Positions 25,148 to 35,194 are shown, numbered from the stretch's first letter. The stretch is 64,000 bases of DNA from CAIXSC01 sp046349855 (GCA_046349855.1 JAXMBM010000007.1:99470-163469); one strand, 5' to 3'. Made by a program: numbers and translations. The notes: generated by a model not told the origin, from the letters alone.

Positions 25148-28030
25148 CTAGTGATTGAAGCGAAACTCGGCGGACGTGATCAACGCCCAAGCCAACTCCT
25201 GAAACGCGACCGGCTTGTCGGCCATGCGATTCGCCAGGTACTGCTGCACATCCGCGACTTCCTGAGCGGTCGGACGCCGCGTGAGGACACTCAGGTACAA
25301 TTCATCGGCGATCGCTTGCGCGTTGTCCAGTTTGAGGAGTCGCGCCGTAAGATTCTCACCGCCGGGGGCGAGCCAGCCCAGGACGGTACCGCCGTTGGCG
25401 AAGAACAGCGCCTGATCGACCGTGGCGTAGAAATCGGTCTGGTTCTGGCCAGGGCCACCGCCGAACAAGCTTACAAACTGCGACACGTTCCCTTTGAGCT
25501 TATCCTGGACCAGCTGTTCGAGCTGCCGCTGGCGGGCCGCCAGCTGAGCGGGGTCGGCCTTGATGGCGTCGGTGAGCGGGGTCGTTTTCGCGATTTCCGC
25601 TTCCGCCGCGGCCTGATGCGCGGCAATCACGCCGGTGGCCTGCATGACGCTCCAGGCAATCTGTTCGGGCCACAGCGGTCGCAGGCCGCTGGCGTAAAAC
25701 CGCTGGGACCAGCGCTGGACCCATTCCTGGCGAGCGGTCTGCAGAGCGGTCTGGTCGGCGGTCAGTTTGCTGGCGGCGGCCGGTACGGCGGCCTCGAGCG
25801 GCGCGGTCTGCTGCTGCGCGGCGGTCAGCTGCGATTGCAGGGCGGTGGTCGCCTGCTGCAGGGCGGTGAATTTCTCGGCCGCGGCCGTCGCGGGGGGAGT
25901 GCGATCGGCCACCAGCTTGCGCGCCGGCTCCAGCTCTGCGGTCGCCTTGTCGCTCCGCGCCTTCACCGTAGCGGCCGCCGCCGCGAGTTCGGCATCATTG
26001 GCCAGCTTCTGCTTCGCCGCCTCCGTCTGGGCGGTGGCCTCGGCGAGTGACTTGGCAAGCGCCTCGCGAGCGGCCAGCTGCTGCTGAGCTTCCGCCAGCT
26101 GTTTGGCCGTTTCATCACGGACCTTGGTGGCCTCCGCCAGTTCGGCCTGCTTCTTTGGCAGCTCGGCGGCGAGGCGGGCGACGAGTTCCTTGTTGGCGAC
26201 CACATCGGCCTGAGACTTGGCCAGGGTGGCCTGAGCAGTCTGAACCTGAGCCGTCAGTGTACCGATCTGCACGAACAGCCGAGCGTCCTGCAGCCGAGCG
26301 GCCGACTGGCTGGCGGCGTACTGAGCCGCCCGGTATTGGGCTTCGACGGCCCAGACCTGTTTCCGCAGCGGGTCGATGGTCCCGCGGGCCGCCGTAATCT
26401 TGGCGTGCACCGCCTGAGTGCCGCCGCGCGCGTCAGCCAGTGCCTTGGCCGCCGCCTGCGCGGGAGGCAGCAGGTCGGTCGCGGTCTTGGTGAGCGTGGC
26501 GACTTCGGCGGCCAGGGCCTGGGACCGAGCCTGGAATTTCTCGGCGGCCCCCGCCAGTTCCTTGTCGTCGGGAAGTTTCTGAGCCGCTTCGCTTGTCTTG
26601 GCGGCGGCGGCGGCGACCACGGTGGCGACGTCCTGCTTGGCGGCCAGTTGCTGCTGGGCGGTGGCGAGTGCGGCGGCCGCCTTGCTCGACGCCTCCCAGG
26701 CCTTCGTTTCAGCGGCGACCGCTTTTTCCAATTCCTCGTTCAGCGGTCCCAGGGCCTTCTCGGCCGCGTCCCGTGCGTCCGTGGCCTTCTTCCAGGCCGC
26801 TTCCTGCTCGGCCACCCGGGCATCCAATTGCTTCTGTTCGGCCTCCAGTGCTGCCAGCTGTTGGGCCGCTGGGGCAGCGTCGCCCGGTGTGGCGGGCAAT
26901 TCAAAGCTTCGCTGGTAAGTCCGCGACAGGGCGACTCCGCGGAGGAACGTTCGCATGTCGAACTTCAGGGCCACGATCTCGTCCGTCAGCATTTCGAGCA
27001 GCTGGGGGTGCGACGGAGGGTTGCTCGAATGGTGCAAGTCCACCGGCTCGACCAGCCCGCGCCCCAGGAGCAGGGCCCAGAGCCGGTTGGCGATGTTGCG
27101 GGCGAACTGGCGATTCGGGGCAGCGGTCGTCTGCTTGGCCAGTTCCAGACGGCGGCTGAATTTGGGGACAGGACGCACGTTGTCGGCGGGGGCCACCGTG
27201 TATTCTTCCCCCTTGGCAAACGACGGTTCGACGATGTACTCACCCCCGGGAACCCGCGGCCCCGTCATCCCGGCCTGCTTGGTGAAGGCCGACGAAAACT
27301 TGGCCTCGCCGTCCGCCTTTTCGGCGTAAAAGACCTGCTTGTTGTCTTTCTTGTCGGTGAACACGAAACCGCGGGTGAGGAACGCGAACACTCCGTAGTA
27401 GTCGCTCTGGGTGTAGTCGTCGATCAGCGGGTGATCGTGGCACTGAGCGCACTGCAGGTCCATGCCGAAAAAGACGCGGCTGATGTCCCGCGTGAGCAGA
27501 TTCGGTTCACCATCGCGATCCAGGTAGAACTTGGCGGCGGGGCGCTGCTGCGGATCGACGCCGTCGGCGCTCAGGATCTCGCGCGCGAGCTGGTCCCACG
27601 GCTTGTTCGCTGCGAACGATTCGACGAGGTATTTCCGCCAGTCGGCCGCCGGCACGCGCATGTCCGGTCGCCGCTCCATCAGCACCACGTCGAACTGTTC
27701 GGCCATATGCTGAGCGAACTGCGGGCTGGCCAGCAGGCGGTCGACGACGGCGACTCGCTTTTCCGGCTGGGGGTCATCCAGGAACGCGCGGGTTTCTGCT
27801 GCGGTGGGGATCCGGCCAGTGAGATCGAGGTAAATCCGCCGCAGGAACTCGGCATCGCTCGCCACCGGAGCCAAGCCACCGACACCCGCCGCCTCGATCA
27901 ACTGATCGATCCGCGCGGGGAGGGGATCGGCAGCCGGCAATCCGCTCGCCCACCCCGTGGTGCTCAGCAGCACCGCGACCGCCAGCATCCTGCCAACTGC
28001 CCTCGATCCAGGCTCGCGTCGTCTCATCAT
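25148..28030 (-). CDS. DUF1549/DUF1553 exported cytochrome-like protein with a very long coiled coil
   Basis: A 960-residue protein; the ATG at 28030 has GAGGAG upstream. A signal peptide covers about 15-35. Residues 40-245 are DUF1549 with a haem-binding-type CAQCH motif (Cys194, Cys197, His198), and DUF1553 begins near residue 285 ('PVPKFSRRLELAKQ...NRLWALLLGRGLVEPVDLHHSSNPPSHPQLLEMLTDE'). At about 390-770 the DUF1553 domain is split by an Ala/Gln/Lys-rich coiled coil of nearly 380 residues, after which DUF1553 resumes to the end ('LYLSVLTRRPT...'). DUF1549/1553 proteins pair with DUF1501 and are thought to act in polymer degradation at the cell surface. The coiled coil could reach across the periplasm. 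It is the first gene of this pair. Confidence 0.9.
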   Translation of the reverse strand: MMRRREPGSRAVGRMLAVAVLLSTTGWASGLPAADPLPARIDQLIEAAGVGGLAPVASDAEFLRRIYLDLTGRIPTAAETRAFLDDPQPEKRVAVVDRLLASPQFAQHMAEQFDVVLMERRPDMRVPAADWRKYLVESFAANKPWDQLAREILSADGVDPQQRPAAKFYLDRDGEPNLLTRDISRVFFGMDLQCAQCHDHPLIDDYTQSDYYGVFAFLTRGFVFTDKKDNKQVFYAEKADGEAKFSSAFTKQAGMTGPRVPGGEYIVEPSFAKGEEYTVAPADNVRPVPKFSRRLELAKQTTAAPNRQFARNIANRLWALLLGRGLVEPVDLHHSSNPPSHPQLLEMLTDEIVALKFDMRTFLRGVALSRTYQRSFELPATPGDAAPAAQQLAALEAEQKQLDARVAEQEAAWKKATDARDAAEKALGPLNEELEKAVAAETKAWEASSKAAAALATAQQQLAAKQDVATVVAAAAAKTSEAAQKLPDDKELAGAAEKFQARSQALAAEVATLTKTATDLLPPAQAAAKALADARGGTQAVHAKITAARGTIDPLRKQVWAVEAQYRAAQYAASQSAARLQDARLFVQIGTLTAQVQTAQATLAKSQADVVANKELVARLAAELPKKQAELAEATKVRDETAKQLAEAQQQLAAREALAKSLAEATAQTEAAKQKLANDAELAAAAATVKARSDKATAELEPARKLVADRTPPATAAAEKFTALQQATTALQSQLTAAQQQTAPLEAAVPAAASKLTADQTALQTARQEWVQRWSQRFYASGLRPLWPEQIAWSVMQATGVIAAHQAAAEAEIAKTTPLTDAIKADPAQLAARQRQLEQLVQDKLKGNVSQFVSLFGGGPGQNQTDFYATVDQALFFANGGTVLGWLAPGGENLTARLLKLDNAQAIADELYLSVLTRRPTAQEVADVQQYLANRMADKPVAFQELAWALITSAEFRFNH

Positions 28031-28221
28031 GCCGACTCCTCGACGGGGTGAGCCTGGAGGACAGGCCACCCGCGTCACCCGCGGGCTTCTTGGGGGAGAG
28101 AAGTCCGTGGCGAGTGTGTTGTGTGAGGTGGGATTCCAACCCGTAGCAACCCCGATGGAGCTGATACGCCGCGTTGATCGATCAACGCTAGCTTATAGGC
28201 TACGTGCGTCGCGCCGGCCCG

Positions 28222-29250
28222 TCAAGAACAACTCGAACCAGCCGAAGGAGTTCCGGACGATGGCGGGGGCGGTAAAACGGTCCGAGCGGGGGGCGATCCA
28301 CGGGCCAGTCGATCGGCAATCAGGGTGTCGATGAGCAGCTGGGAGACGTGAAACGTGACCATCGGAAGGATCGACATGTGATTGTCGAGCGCTACCTTGA
28401 GTCCGATCATCAGGGTCTTCTGACTGCCGGAGAAACCCACCGCAATCTGTTCGTCGCGCGGGAGCCCGCACCAGCCTGCCAGCTGGAAGCCAAACCAGCA
28501 CATCGACGTGTGCACCAAGGCCACCGCGGCCAGCATGACGGCAAAGTCGAAGGGGCCGGGAACGAGCGCGGGCGCCCCAGCGTGGCCAGCGAACTGCAAG
28601 CCGGTCTGCACGGCGCCGATGAGCACCATGTAGAGGATGCCGCACTGCGCGAGGACACTTAGGGCCACCTTGTGGCGAAATGCCCAGGCGGCGAGGGGGC
28701 GGTACAGGCGGGCCAACTGCGCCGCGATCATCGGAATGACAACCAATCGTCCCAGTTGCAGGACGGCCTGACCGAATTCGAGCTCATCCGAGCGGGCCTC
28801 TCCCCCGAAAAACACCAGCAGCCAGAGGGGGGTGACGATGAAGCACAGCGCGTTCGTGAGCACCGTGACCAGGGTCGCAATGGCATCGTTGCCGCCCGCC
28901 CGCCGCGTCCAGACGGCTGCCGAGGCGACGGTGCAGGGGGTGGCAGCGGCGATGAGTAGTCCGGGACCCTGGCCCCCTCCCACCACCAAGGACACGCCCC
29001 AGGCCACTAACGGCAACACGACAAAACTCACCAGCACCGCCAGCACCGCCGCCAACGGACGACGAATCGTCCGCCAGATCGTGGCGGCGTCGAGTGGCAA
29101 GGCCATGAGAAACAGGACGGCCGCCACGTCGGCATCGCGCAACCACTTCAGATCGGCCAGGGGCCGCAGCCGGGTACCGCTGCCGATGCCAACCACCAGC
29201 ACCATTGCCAGCAGGAGCAGAAACCAGCGTTGTTTCAGGAAGCGGATCAT
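28222..29250 (-). CDS. bile acid:sodium symporter (BASS) family transporter
   Basis: A 342-residue membrane protein with about nine or ten helices. The start MIRFLKQRW at 29250 is preferred; an upstream GTG at 29295 abuts the neighbouring stop and lacks a ribosome-binding site. Family features are 'LADLKWLRDADVAAVLFLMALPLD', the crossing-region 'AAATPCTVASAAVWTRRAGGNDAIATLVTVLTN' and a later 'AVGFSGSQKTLMIGL'. It is close to the SBF-like branch, which transports organic anions or pantoate-like acids with sodium. The C-terminal 30 residues are Pro/Ser-rich. It follows the metalloprotease-NPCBM gene and may be in one transcript with it. Confidence 0.85.
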   Translation of the reverse strand: MIRFLKQRWFLLLLAMVLVVGIGSGTRLRPLADLKWLRDADVAAVLFLMALPLDAATIWRTIRRPLAAVLAVLVSFVVLPLVAWGVSLVVGGGQGPGLLIAAATPCTVASAAVWTRRAGGNDAIATLVTVLTNALCFIVTPLWLLVFFGGEARSDELEFGQAVLQLGRLVVIPMIAAQLARLYRPLAAWAFRHKVALSVLAQCGILYMVLIGAVQTGLQFAGHAGAPALVPGPFDFAVMLAAVALVHTSMCWFGFQLAGWCGLPRDEQIAVGFSGSQKTLMIGLKVALDNHMSILPMVTFHVSQLLIDTLIADRLARGSPPARTVLPPPPSSGTPSAGSSCS

Positions 29251-29295
29251 GAGGGACACGCGGACGGCGGAAGGAATTCGGGGAACAGACGCCAC

Positions 29296-31044
29296 TCAGC
29301 GCCGCAGTTCCGGTTCGAGCCAGACTCCCCAGTCTCGGTGCCGGTCGTCTCCTCCGTCTTCGACGATCAGCTCGAGCGAATTCACTTCCGCGATGTCGAT
29401 CTCCAGCGTTCGCGGGCGGGAGTCGCGCACCAGCGGCGACCGGAACAGTTCTCGGTCATCGCCCCGGACCACAAACACCACGGATCCCGCGTGACCGTCC
29501 TGCAGACCGTATTGGGACCGCAGTGTCTTCCAACGGCGTTCCACCGGCAACTCGAACCGCGCGGGAGCGTGCGCGTACAGACCCGATTCGTAGACTTCTC
29601 CTCCCACGCGCAGCCACGGACCAGCATCTCCTTCGACCGGCACCTGGTCACGCTGCGGGTGACCCCAGCCGACGGCCGAGGCGCGGAATGCGACCTGCGA
29701 GACCGGCAGGCGCTGGCGCTGATCCGAGATCTGGTCGAGCGGAGAGACGGCCGGCGGGTCCAGCAGTCGCTGCAGATGCCGGATCTGGCGCAGCGCCGTT
29801 TCATTCCGCCGCGTCTGCTGCTCCCCTTGGGCGAGCAGGCGTGCGAGTGGCTCGGACTGGCGAGCGCGAAAAGCGGCCAGCGCCTCCGTTACCAGAGGTG
29901 ACACGCTGAGCGCGGACACTCCGGGCCGACCATCCTCCCCCACGGTCACGGGAAAGGCGAAATACTGCGACTCGCCCGATTCGCCGATCGCTCGCAGACG
30001 CATTTCGTGGTCTCCGCGTCGCAGGTCCCGCAGGGTCAGTTCAAACCGGCCATCGGCATCCACCGGGCAGGTCCAACCGACAGCGTCGTAGTCCCCTGGC
30101 CGGTCGAGCGGATCCCAGTAAGCGACCAGCCCGACCAGCGGCAGCGAGCCGGACAGCTGGCCGGTCAGGGTCAATTGTCCGGGAGCGGCGGTGGCCGCAA
30201 GTTCCGTGAGGTCGATGCGTGCGGGAGTTGCCGCCGGAGGTCGGCCAGTGAACAGCGGATGATACGCCAGTGGCAGGGCGGCGGCGGCGGTGAGGAATGT
30301 CCCGCGCCCCTCCCCGCGCAGCTCCTGTCCGTAGGTGTGGTTTCCCGAGCCCATCAAGGAATGACCGCGTGTGGCCTGTTCTCCGTCCCGTTCGCGTTCG
30401 TGCGGCAATCCCAGGGCATGACCCAGTTCGTGGATCACTCCACCCAGGTAATGCGTGTTGAACTGGCCGAGCGAGCAGGGGCCGTGGTAATAGCCGCCCG
30501 GCTCGCGGGAGGCCAACAGGCGTGGATCGAGCTTGGGGTCATCGTAGACCCAGGCGGTACCGTTGCGCGTGTCACCACTCCCCACGTACGGGCCGATTTC
30601 CACCGCTTCGGCGCCGCGCCAGTCGAGCAGCAGCTGAAAGATGATGATCGTCTCGCGGTCGATATCCAGCCCTTGGCGGGCCAGCGCCTCTTTGACCTCC
30701 CGCCGTACCAGCCCGGCGCTGTTCCGTCCGTAATTGCGCTGCGGACCGCGGGCCTGCACGAGATGCAGTTGCAACCGACCGCGTTCGTCGCGCTCCAGCG
30801 GCAAGGTGCGAGCTCCATGCCCCTGGCTCTCGAGGCCCTCGCGCAGGAAGCGCTGCACCTCGGTCATGACTCGGTCGAGTCGCTCGACGCGATCCGGTTC
30901 GGGTGTCCGATCGGTGGGAACGAAATAAACGACGCGGACCGGCCGCGACGGTTCCGCTGCCCGCGCGGTCGTTCGTCCCGGTCCGGTGAACAGCAGACTG
31001 AGGAGGACTCCCAGGACACAGCTTCCGATGTCGATGCGGCTCAT
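29296..31044 (-). CDS. exported zinc metalloprotease with C-terminal NPCBM domain
   Basis: A 582-residue protein with a signal peptide (about 1-30). The metzincin-type zinc motif HELGHALGLPH is at residues 205-215 (HExxHxxGxxH), followed by 'SLMGSGNHTYGQ', the position of the Met-turn. A central beta domain (about 290-375) is followed by a helical linker and an NPCBM-type carbohydrate-binding domain (about 430-580: 'VGWGHPQRDQVPVEG..LRVGGEVYESGLYAHAPARFELPVE', 'LEIDIAEVNSLELIVEDGGD'). It would cleave protein while attached to glycans outside the cell. The Gfo/Idh/MocA gene lies upstream in the same direction (65-base gap). Confidence 0.88.
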   Translation of the reverse strand: MSRIDIGSCVLGVLLSLLFTGPGRTTARAAEPSRPVRVVYFVPTDRTPEPDRVERLDRVMTEVQRFLREGLESQGHGARTLPLERDERGRLQLHLVQARGPQRNYGRNSAGLVRREVKEALARQGLDIDRETIIIFQLLLDWRGAEAVEIGPYVGSGDTRNGTAWVYDDPKLDPRLLASREPGGYYHGPCSLGQFNTHYLGGVIHELGHALGLPHERERDGEQATRGHSLMGSGNHTYGQELRGEGRGTFLTAAAALPLAYHPLFTGRPPAATPARIDLTELAATAAPGQLTLTGQLSGSLPLVGLVAYWDPLDRPGDYDAVGWTCPVDADGRFELTLRDLRRGDHEMRLRAIGESGESQYFAFPVTVGEDGRPGVSALSVSPLVTEALAAFRARQSEPLARLLAQGEQQTRRNETALRQIRHLQRLLDPPAVSPLDQISDQRQRLPVSQVAFRASAVGWGHPQRDQVPVEGDAGPWLRVGGEVYESGLYAHAPARFELPVERRWKTLRSQYGLQDGHAGSVVFVVRGDDRELFRSPLVRDSRPRTLEIDIAEVNSLELIVEDGGDDRHRDWGVWLEPELRR

Positions 31045-31109
31045 GAGTTATCGGGTGATGGGTGCGGGCCCAGGAGGCGTGAGCCGGGGGACCGACAGGT
31101 TGCCCGGGA

Positions 31110-32417
31110 TCAGGCCTTGGGCTCCCAGCCAGCTCGGTACTCGCGTGACCAGAGTGCCGCGGCTTCGGGGTCGTTCAGGATGCGACCGGTCTGCGGGTCG
31201 CAGGTCAGGACACGCTGCACGCGGTGAGCGATATTGCCGAGGTGGCAGAGGAGGGTGCTCTTGTGCCCTTCTTCGATGTCTGCGGTGGGACGCTGACCGG
31301 AACGGATGCAGTCCAGGAAATTGGCGATGTGCTCGCCGTCGCCGCCTTTACCCGGGAAGGTGGCCACTTCCTTGTTTTGCAGATCGTAGATCTTGTAGTT
31401 GGCATCCTGCAGCAGGAGCGTCCCCTTGTCGCCGTGAAAGGTGATGCCGAAGGCCGAGGCGCCGGGGCCGTAGGGGGACCAGCTCAAGCCCTCCCAGGTA
31501 ATCGTCTTGTCGCCGAAGTCGTACGAGACGATATGGGTGTCGGGAGTTTCCTGGTCGTCGTCGTGACGGTACTTGCCACCCGCCGAAGTGACGCGCGTGG
31601 GGTAATCGACTCCCAGTGCCCAGCGTGCGACGTCCAGCAGGTGGACGCCGTTGTTGCCCAGTTCGCCGTTGCCCCAATGCCAGTGCCAGTGCCAGTTGTA
31701 GTGGATGAGGTTATCGACAAAGGGGCGGTCCGGGGCGGGGCCTTGCCACAGGGTGTAGTCGAGCCAGTCGGGAACCTGGGCCGGCTTGCCATGGCCGATC
31801 GGACCGCGGCGATTGTTGTACCAGGTGCGGGCGTACAGCACGCGGCCGATCTCGCCACCGCGGACCTTCTCGACCGCCTCGCGGATCGACGCCCGGCTGC
31901 GGCGCTGCGATCCCATCTGGACGACGCGGTTGTGCTTGCGGGCGGCCTCCACCGCCAGCTCTCCTTCCCGCGGATTGTGACTGCAGGGCTTTTCGACATA
32001 CACGTGCTTCCCGGCCGAACAGGCCAGGATGGTGGCCGGCGCGTGCCAGTGGTTGGGCGCGGCGACGACCAGGACATCCAGCGCGCGGTTGTCCAGCAGA
32101 CGGCGGAAATCGCTCACCATCTCGGGCTTCTTGCCGGCGACCTTTTCCACGATCGCGGCCCCCTTTTCCAGGGCTCGCGTATCGACGTCGCAGACGAAGC
32201 CCACGGTCGCGCCCGGATTGGCCAGGAAGGTTTGCGCCAGAGCGCTGCCGCGCCCGTTCACGCCCATGATCCCCACCACGATCCGCTCGTTCGGGCTGGT
32301 GCTCTTGGGGCTGGCGGCGGGCTCGTCGGCGGTGGCCGGAAGCGCTCCCAGACCGGCGGCGAATCCCGCGGCGGCCGACCACTGAAGAAAGTCGCGACGA
32401 TCCTGGGGAGCAGACAT
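31110..32417 (-). CDS. Gfo/Idh/MocA-family oxidoreductase with export signal
   Basis: A 435-residue protein. The start at 32417 has AGGAG upstream and begins a twin-arginine-like leader ('QDRRDFLQWSAAAGFAAGLGAL'). The NAD(P)-binding Rossmann motif is 'IMGVNGRGSALAQTF'. The family's catalytic 'EKP' lies in 'HVYVEKPCSHNPREG', and the C-terminal half is the substrate-binding beta sheet ('NWHWHWHWGNGELGNNGVHLLDVARWALG'). Members oxidise or epimerise sugars and inositols with NAD(P). Planctomycetes carry many exported copies of unknown substrate; the cofactor is then probably pre-bound before Tat export. It is divergent from serS. Confidence 0.92.
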   Translation of the reverse strand: MSAPQDRRDFLQWSAAAGFAAGLGALPATADEPAASPKSTSPNERIVVGIMGVNGRGSALAQTFLANPGATVGFVCDVDTRALEKGAAIVEKVAGKKPEMVSDFRRLLDNRALDVLVVAAPNHWHAPATILACSAGKHVYVEKPCSHNPREGELAVEAARKHNRVVQMGSQRRSRASIREAVEKVRGGEIGRVLYARTWYNNRRGPIGHGKPAQVPDWLDYTLWQGPAPDRPFVDNLIHYNWHWHWHWGNGELGNNGVHLLDVARWALGVDYPTRVTSAGGKYRHDDDQETPDTHIVSYDFGDKTITWEGLSWSPYGPGASAFGITFHGDKGTLLLQDANYKIYDLQNKEVATFPGKGGDGEHIANFLDCIRSGQRPTADIEEGHKSTLLCHLGNIAHRVQRVLTCDPQTGRILNDPEAAALWSREYRAGWEPKA

Positions 32418-32590
32418 CGGAAGGGCTCCTGCGAACAAAAGAGGCGGGACGGGGCGACCAGACCGACAGGCGAGATGGTAGACTACGCCGCGGCGGGGAC
32501 GCAACGCTGGCGGTCGACAATCGATTGCCGGCCCGCGTCCTGTCGCCTCAGGAATTTCCCTTCACGGACCCGCATCCCCCGCCTCCGCTC

Positions 32591-33871
32591 ATGCTCGACC
32601 GCAAGTACATCATCGACCACGCCGACCTCGTTCAATCCAACTGCGCCAACCGGGGAGTGACCGCCGACGTCGAACGGCTCGTGGCCCTCGAAAAACAACG
32701 CCGCGAAAAGCTGACGCTCGTCGAGGACCTCAACCGGCAGGCCAACGAAGTGGCCAAGTCGATCGGGCAGACGAAAGACCCGGCCGAACGCGAGTCGCGG
32801 AAGCAGGAAGGGCGGCGGCTGCGGGAGCAGAAGGACGCGGTACAGGCCGAGCACGATCAGCTCGACCGCCAGTGCCAGGAGCTCCAGACGCTCATTCCCA
32901 ACATGACTCACCCGCAGGCGCCGGTTGGCAGCGGCGACCACGCCAACCGGGATATCCGCCGCGGCGTCACGCCGATCCGGCAGTTCGATTTCGCGCCGCG
33001 CGACCACGTCCAGCTGGGCGAGGCACTGGGGTTGATCGACCTCGACGGCGGCGCTCGGACCACGGGGCACGGTTTCTACTTTCTGAAGAACGAGGCCGTG
33101 CTGCTGGAGCTGGCTCTTCAGCGCTACGTGCTGGGGATCCTCCAGGAAGAAGGTTTCACGCTCACCACGACTCCCGACCTGGCGCAGAACCGGATTCTGG
33201 AGGGGATCGGCTTCCTCCCGCGAGGCCCCGAAACCCAGGTCTACAGCATCGAGAACACCGACCTCAGCCTCGTCGGTACCGCCGAAATCACGCTCGGTGG
33301 ACTCTACAGCGGGGTGACCCTGGAGGCCGAGCAACTGCCGCTGAAGCTCTGCGGCATCAGCCACTGTTTCCGCACCGAGGCGGGGGCGCACGGCCGGGCG
33401 ACTCGCGGCATCTACCGCGTTCACCAGTTCACCAAGGTCGAGATGTTCGCCTATACATTGCCGGAGCAGAGTGACGCCCTGCACGACTATCTGCTGGAAA
33501 TCGAGTGCCGGATCTTCGACGGCCTGGGGATTCCCTACCGAGTGATCGACACCTGCACGGGCGACCTGGGAGGGCCGGCGTACCGCAAGTACGATCTGGA
33601 AGCCTGGATGCCGGGCCGCGGAACGGGGGGGGAGTGGGGCGAGGTCACCAGCACCTCCAACTGCACCGACTACCAGGCCCGGCGACTCGACATCCGCTAC
33701 CGCGTCAAGGGCGAGAAGGGAACGCGCTACGCCCATACGCTCAACGGTACCGCCGTCGCCATCACGCGGGCCATCATCGCCATCCTCGAAAACTACCAGC
33801 GGGCCGATGGCTCGATCGAAGTCCCTCCCGCGCTCCGCGCCTGGGTAGGCCGAGACGTGATTGCTCGCTGA
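32591..33871 (+). CDS. serS: seryl-tRNA synthetase
   Basis: A 426-residue class II tRNA synthetase that charges tRNA-Ser (and selenocysteine tRNA). The start MLDRKYIIDHADLVQSN at 32591 matches the family N-terminus. Residues 25-105 are the tRNA-binding coiled-coil arm ('RLVALEKQRREKLTLVEDLNRQANEVAKSIGQ'). The catalytic core has motif 2 'FRTEAGAHGRATRGIYRVHQF' and motif 3 region 'TLNGTAVAITRAIIAILENYQ', plus 'EVTSTSNCTDYQARRL'. Length and motifs are normal. It converges with the second Gfo/Idh/MocA gene, leaving only 6 bases between stops. Confidence 0.96.
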   Translation: MLDRKYIIDHADLVQSNCANRGVTADVERLVALEKQRREKLTLVEDLNRQANEVAKSIGQTKDPAERESRKQEGRRLREQKDAVQAEHDQLDRQCQELQTLIPNMTHPQAPVGSGDHANRDIRRGVTPIRQFDFAPRDHVQLGEALGLIDLDGGARTTGHGFYFLKNEAVLLELALQRYVLGILQEEGFTLTTTPDLAQNRILEGIGFLPRGPETQVYSIENTDLSLVGTAEITLGGLYSGVTLEAEQLPLKLCGISHCFRTEAGAHGRATRGIYRVHQFTKVEMFAYTLPEQSDALHDYLLEIECRIFDGLGIPYRVIDTCTGDLGGPAYRKYDLEAWMPGRGTGGEWGEVTSTSNCTDYQARRLDIRYRVKGEKGTRYAHTLNGTAVAITRAIIAILENYQRADGSIEVPPALRAWVGRDVIAR

Positions 33872-33877
33872 GTCGCC

Positions 33878-35194
33878 TCAGCCGGGAGGTTCCCAGCCGG
33901 GCCGCTGCGGCGGCTGGACCCAGGCGGCGACATCGGGGGCATCGATCAGCGTCTGCCGTTCCCCATCCCAGCGGAGCGGCCGGCCACGGCGTAGCGCCAG
34001 GTTGCCGAGCAGGCAGAGGAGCGTGAGTCGGGCGCCGTACTCGAAGTCGGTCGACGCCGGCGTGCCGGCTCGACAGGCCCCCAGCCAGGCGCGCACATGG
34101 GACGTCTCCTCCGGCGCGACCTGCGGCGGCTCGGGGACCGGCTTTCCCGCGGGAAACAGCAGCCGCGGCGGACCGCCTAATTCGGGAATGAAGAGTCGTC
34201 CTGCGGCTCCCACCACCAGGCAACCGTTGGGTGGCAATCGTTCGACCCGCGTTACTTCACGCGGAGGCTGCTGGCCGCCGTCATACCAGGTCAGGCGGAG
34301 CGGCGGTTCAGCAGCGCCTCGGCGGAAGTCCATCTCGACGCGACTCCACTCCGGCGCCATCTCTCCCGTCACGCGCGAACTGGTGGCGCGGACTTCCTGC
34401 GGGGCGGGCAGGTTGAGTCCCTGGATGACGGGATCGAGCAGGTGGGGGCCGCGGTCGCCGAGCGCCCCGCTGCCGAAGTCCCAGTAGCCCCGCCAGTTCA
34501 TCGGGTGGTATTCGGGCGAGTAGGGACGAGCGGCGGCGGGACCGAGCCACAGGTCCCAGGACAAGTGCAGGGGCGGGGTGACGGGACGCGGCCGCAAGGC
34601 TCCCCCCTGCGGCCAGAACGGCCGGTCGGTCCAGGCATGGATGGCGGTCACGGGACCGAGCACCCCCGCGGCCAGCCACGCCCGAGCCTGCCGATAACCG
34701 TCGGACGAATGGTGCTGAATGCCGGTCTGCGTCACCGTTCCGGCGCGGCGGGCGGCGGCCAACAGAGGGCTCAGTTCCCCCAGGGAATGGACGAGCGGTT
34801 TTTCGCAGTACACATGCAGTCGCCGCGACAGGGCCCAGCGAGCGGCCACGGCGTGGGTGTGATCGGGAGTGCTGATGATGACCGCGTCCAGTTCGCGTTC
34901 CTCGGCGAACAGTTCGCGGAAATCTGCGTAACAGCGAGCGTCGGGAAACCGCTGGCTGCGCTGGTCCAGGTACCGCTGATCGACGTCGCACAGCGCCACC
35001 AGTTCTTCCCCGGCCGCTTCCAGCGTGTTCGTCTCGCCCCGGTTTCCCACGCCGATCGAGGCCACGCGCAACCGTTCGAGGGCCGAGCGGGCCGGCAGGA
35101 GCCGCGCCGACGACCAGACGCCAGCCGCCAGCACCGCACCGGCACTGCGCCCCAGCAGCTGACGGCGCGACGGTCGAGATATCCCGCAACTCAT
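33878..35194 (-). CDS. Gfo/Idh/MocA-family oxidoreductase with export signal (second copy)
   Basis: A 438-residue protein. The ATG at 35194 is preferred over two GTG codons just upstream. It has a twin-arginine-type leader ('SRRQLLGRSAGAVLAAGVWSSA'), Rossmann motif 'SIGVGNRGETNTLE', 'EKP' in 'HVYCEKPLVHSLGE', and the C-terminal 'GYWDFGSGALGDRGPHLLD' pattern. It is only distantly similar to the copy at 31110, so they are not a recent duplication. Substrate unknown; exported sugar oxidoreductase is the best call. Divergent from rsmG with an 88-base gap. Confidence 0.92.
   Translation of the reverse strand: MSCGISRPSRRQLLGRSAGAVLAAGVWSSARLLPARSALERLRVASIGVGNRGETNTLEAAGEELVALCDVDQRYLDQRSQRFPDARCYADFRELFAEERELDAVIISTPDHTHAVAARWALSRRLHVYCEKPLVHSLGELSPLLAAARRAGTVTQTGIQHHSSDGYRQARAWLAAGVLGPVTAIHAWTDRPFWPQGGALRPRPVTPPLHLSWDLWLGPAAARPYSPEYHPMNWRGYWDFGSGALGDRGPHLLDPVIQGLNLPAPQEVRATSSRVTGEMAPEWSRVEMDFRRGAAEPPLRLTWYDGGQQPPREVTRVERLPPNGCLVVGAAGRLFIPELGGPPRLLFPAGKPVPEPPQVAPEETSHVRAWLGACRAGTPASTDFEYGARLTLLCLLGNLALRRGRPLRWDGERQTLIDAPDVAAWVQPPQRPGWEPPG

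Noticed and set aside
23645..28051. Two long plus-strand frames (801 and 571 residues) over the DUF1501/DUF1549 genes
   Set aside because: They are antisense to two recognisable genes and have no domains; the low-complexity peptides mirror the coiled coil.
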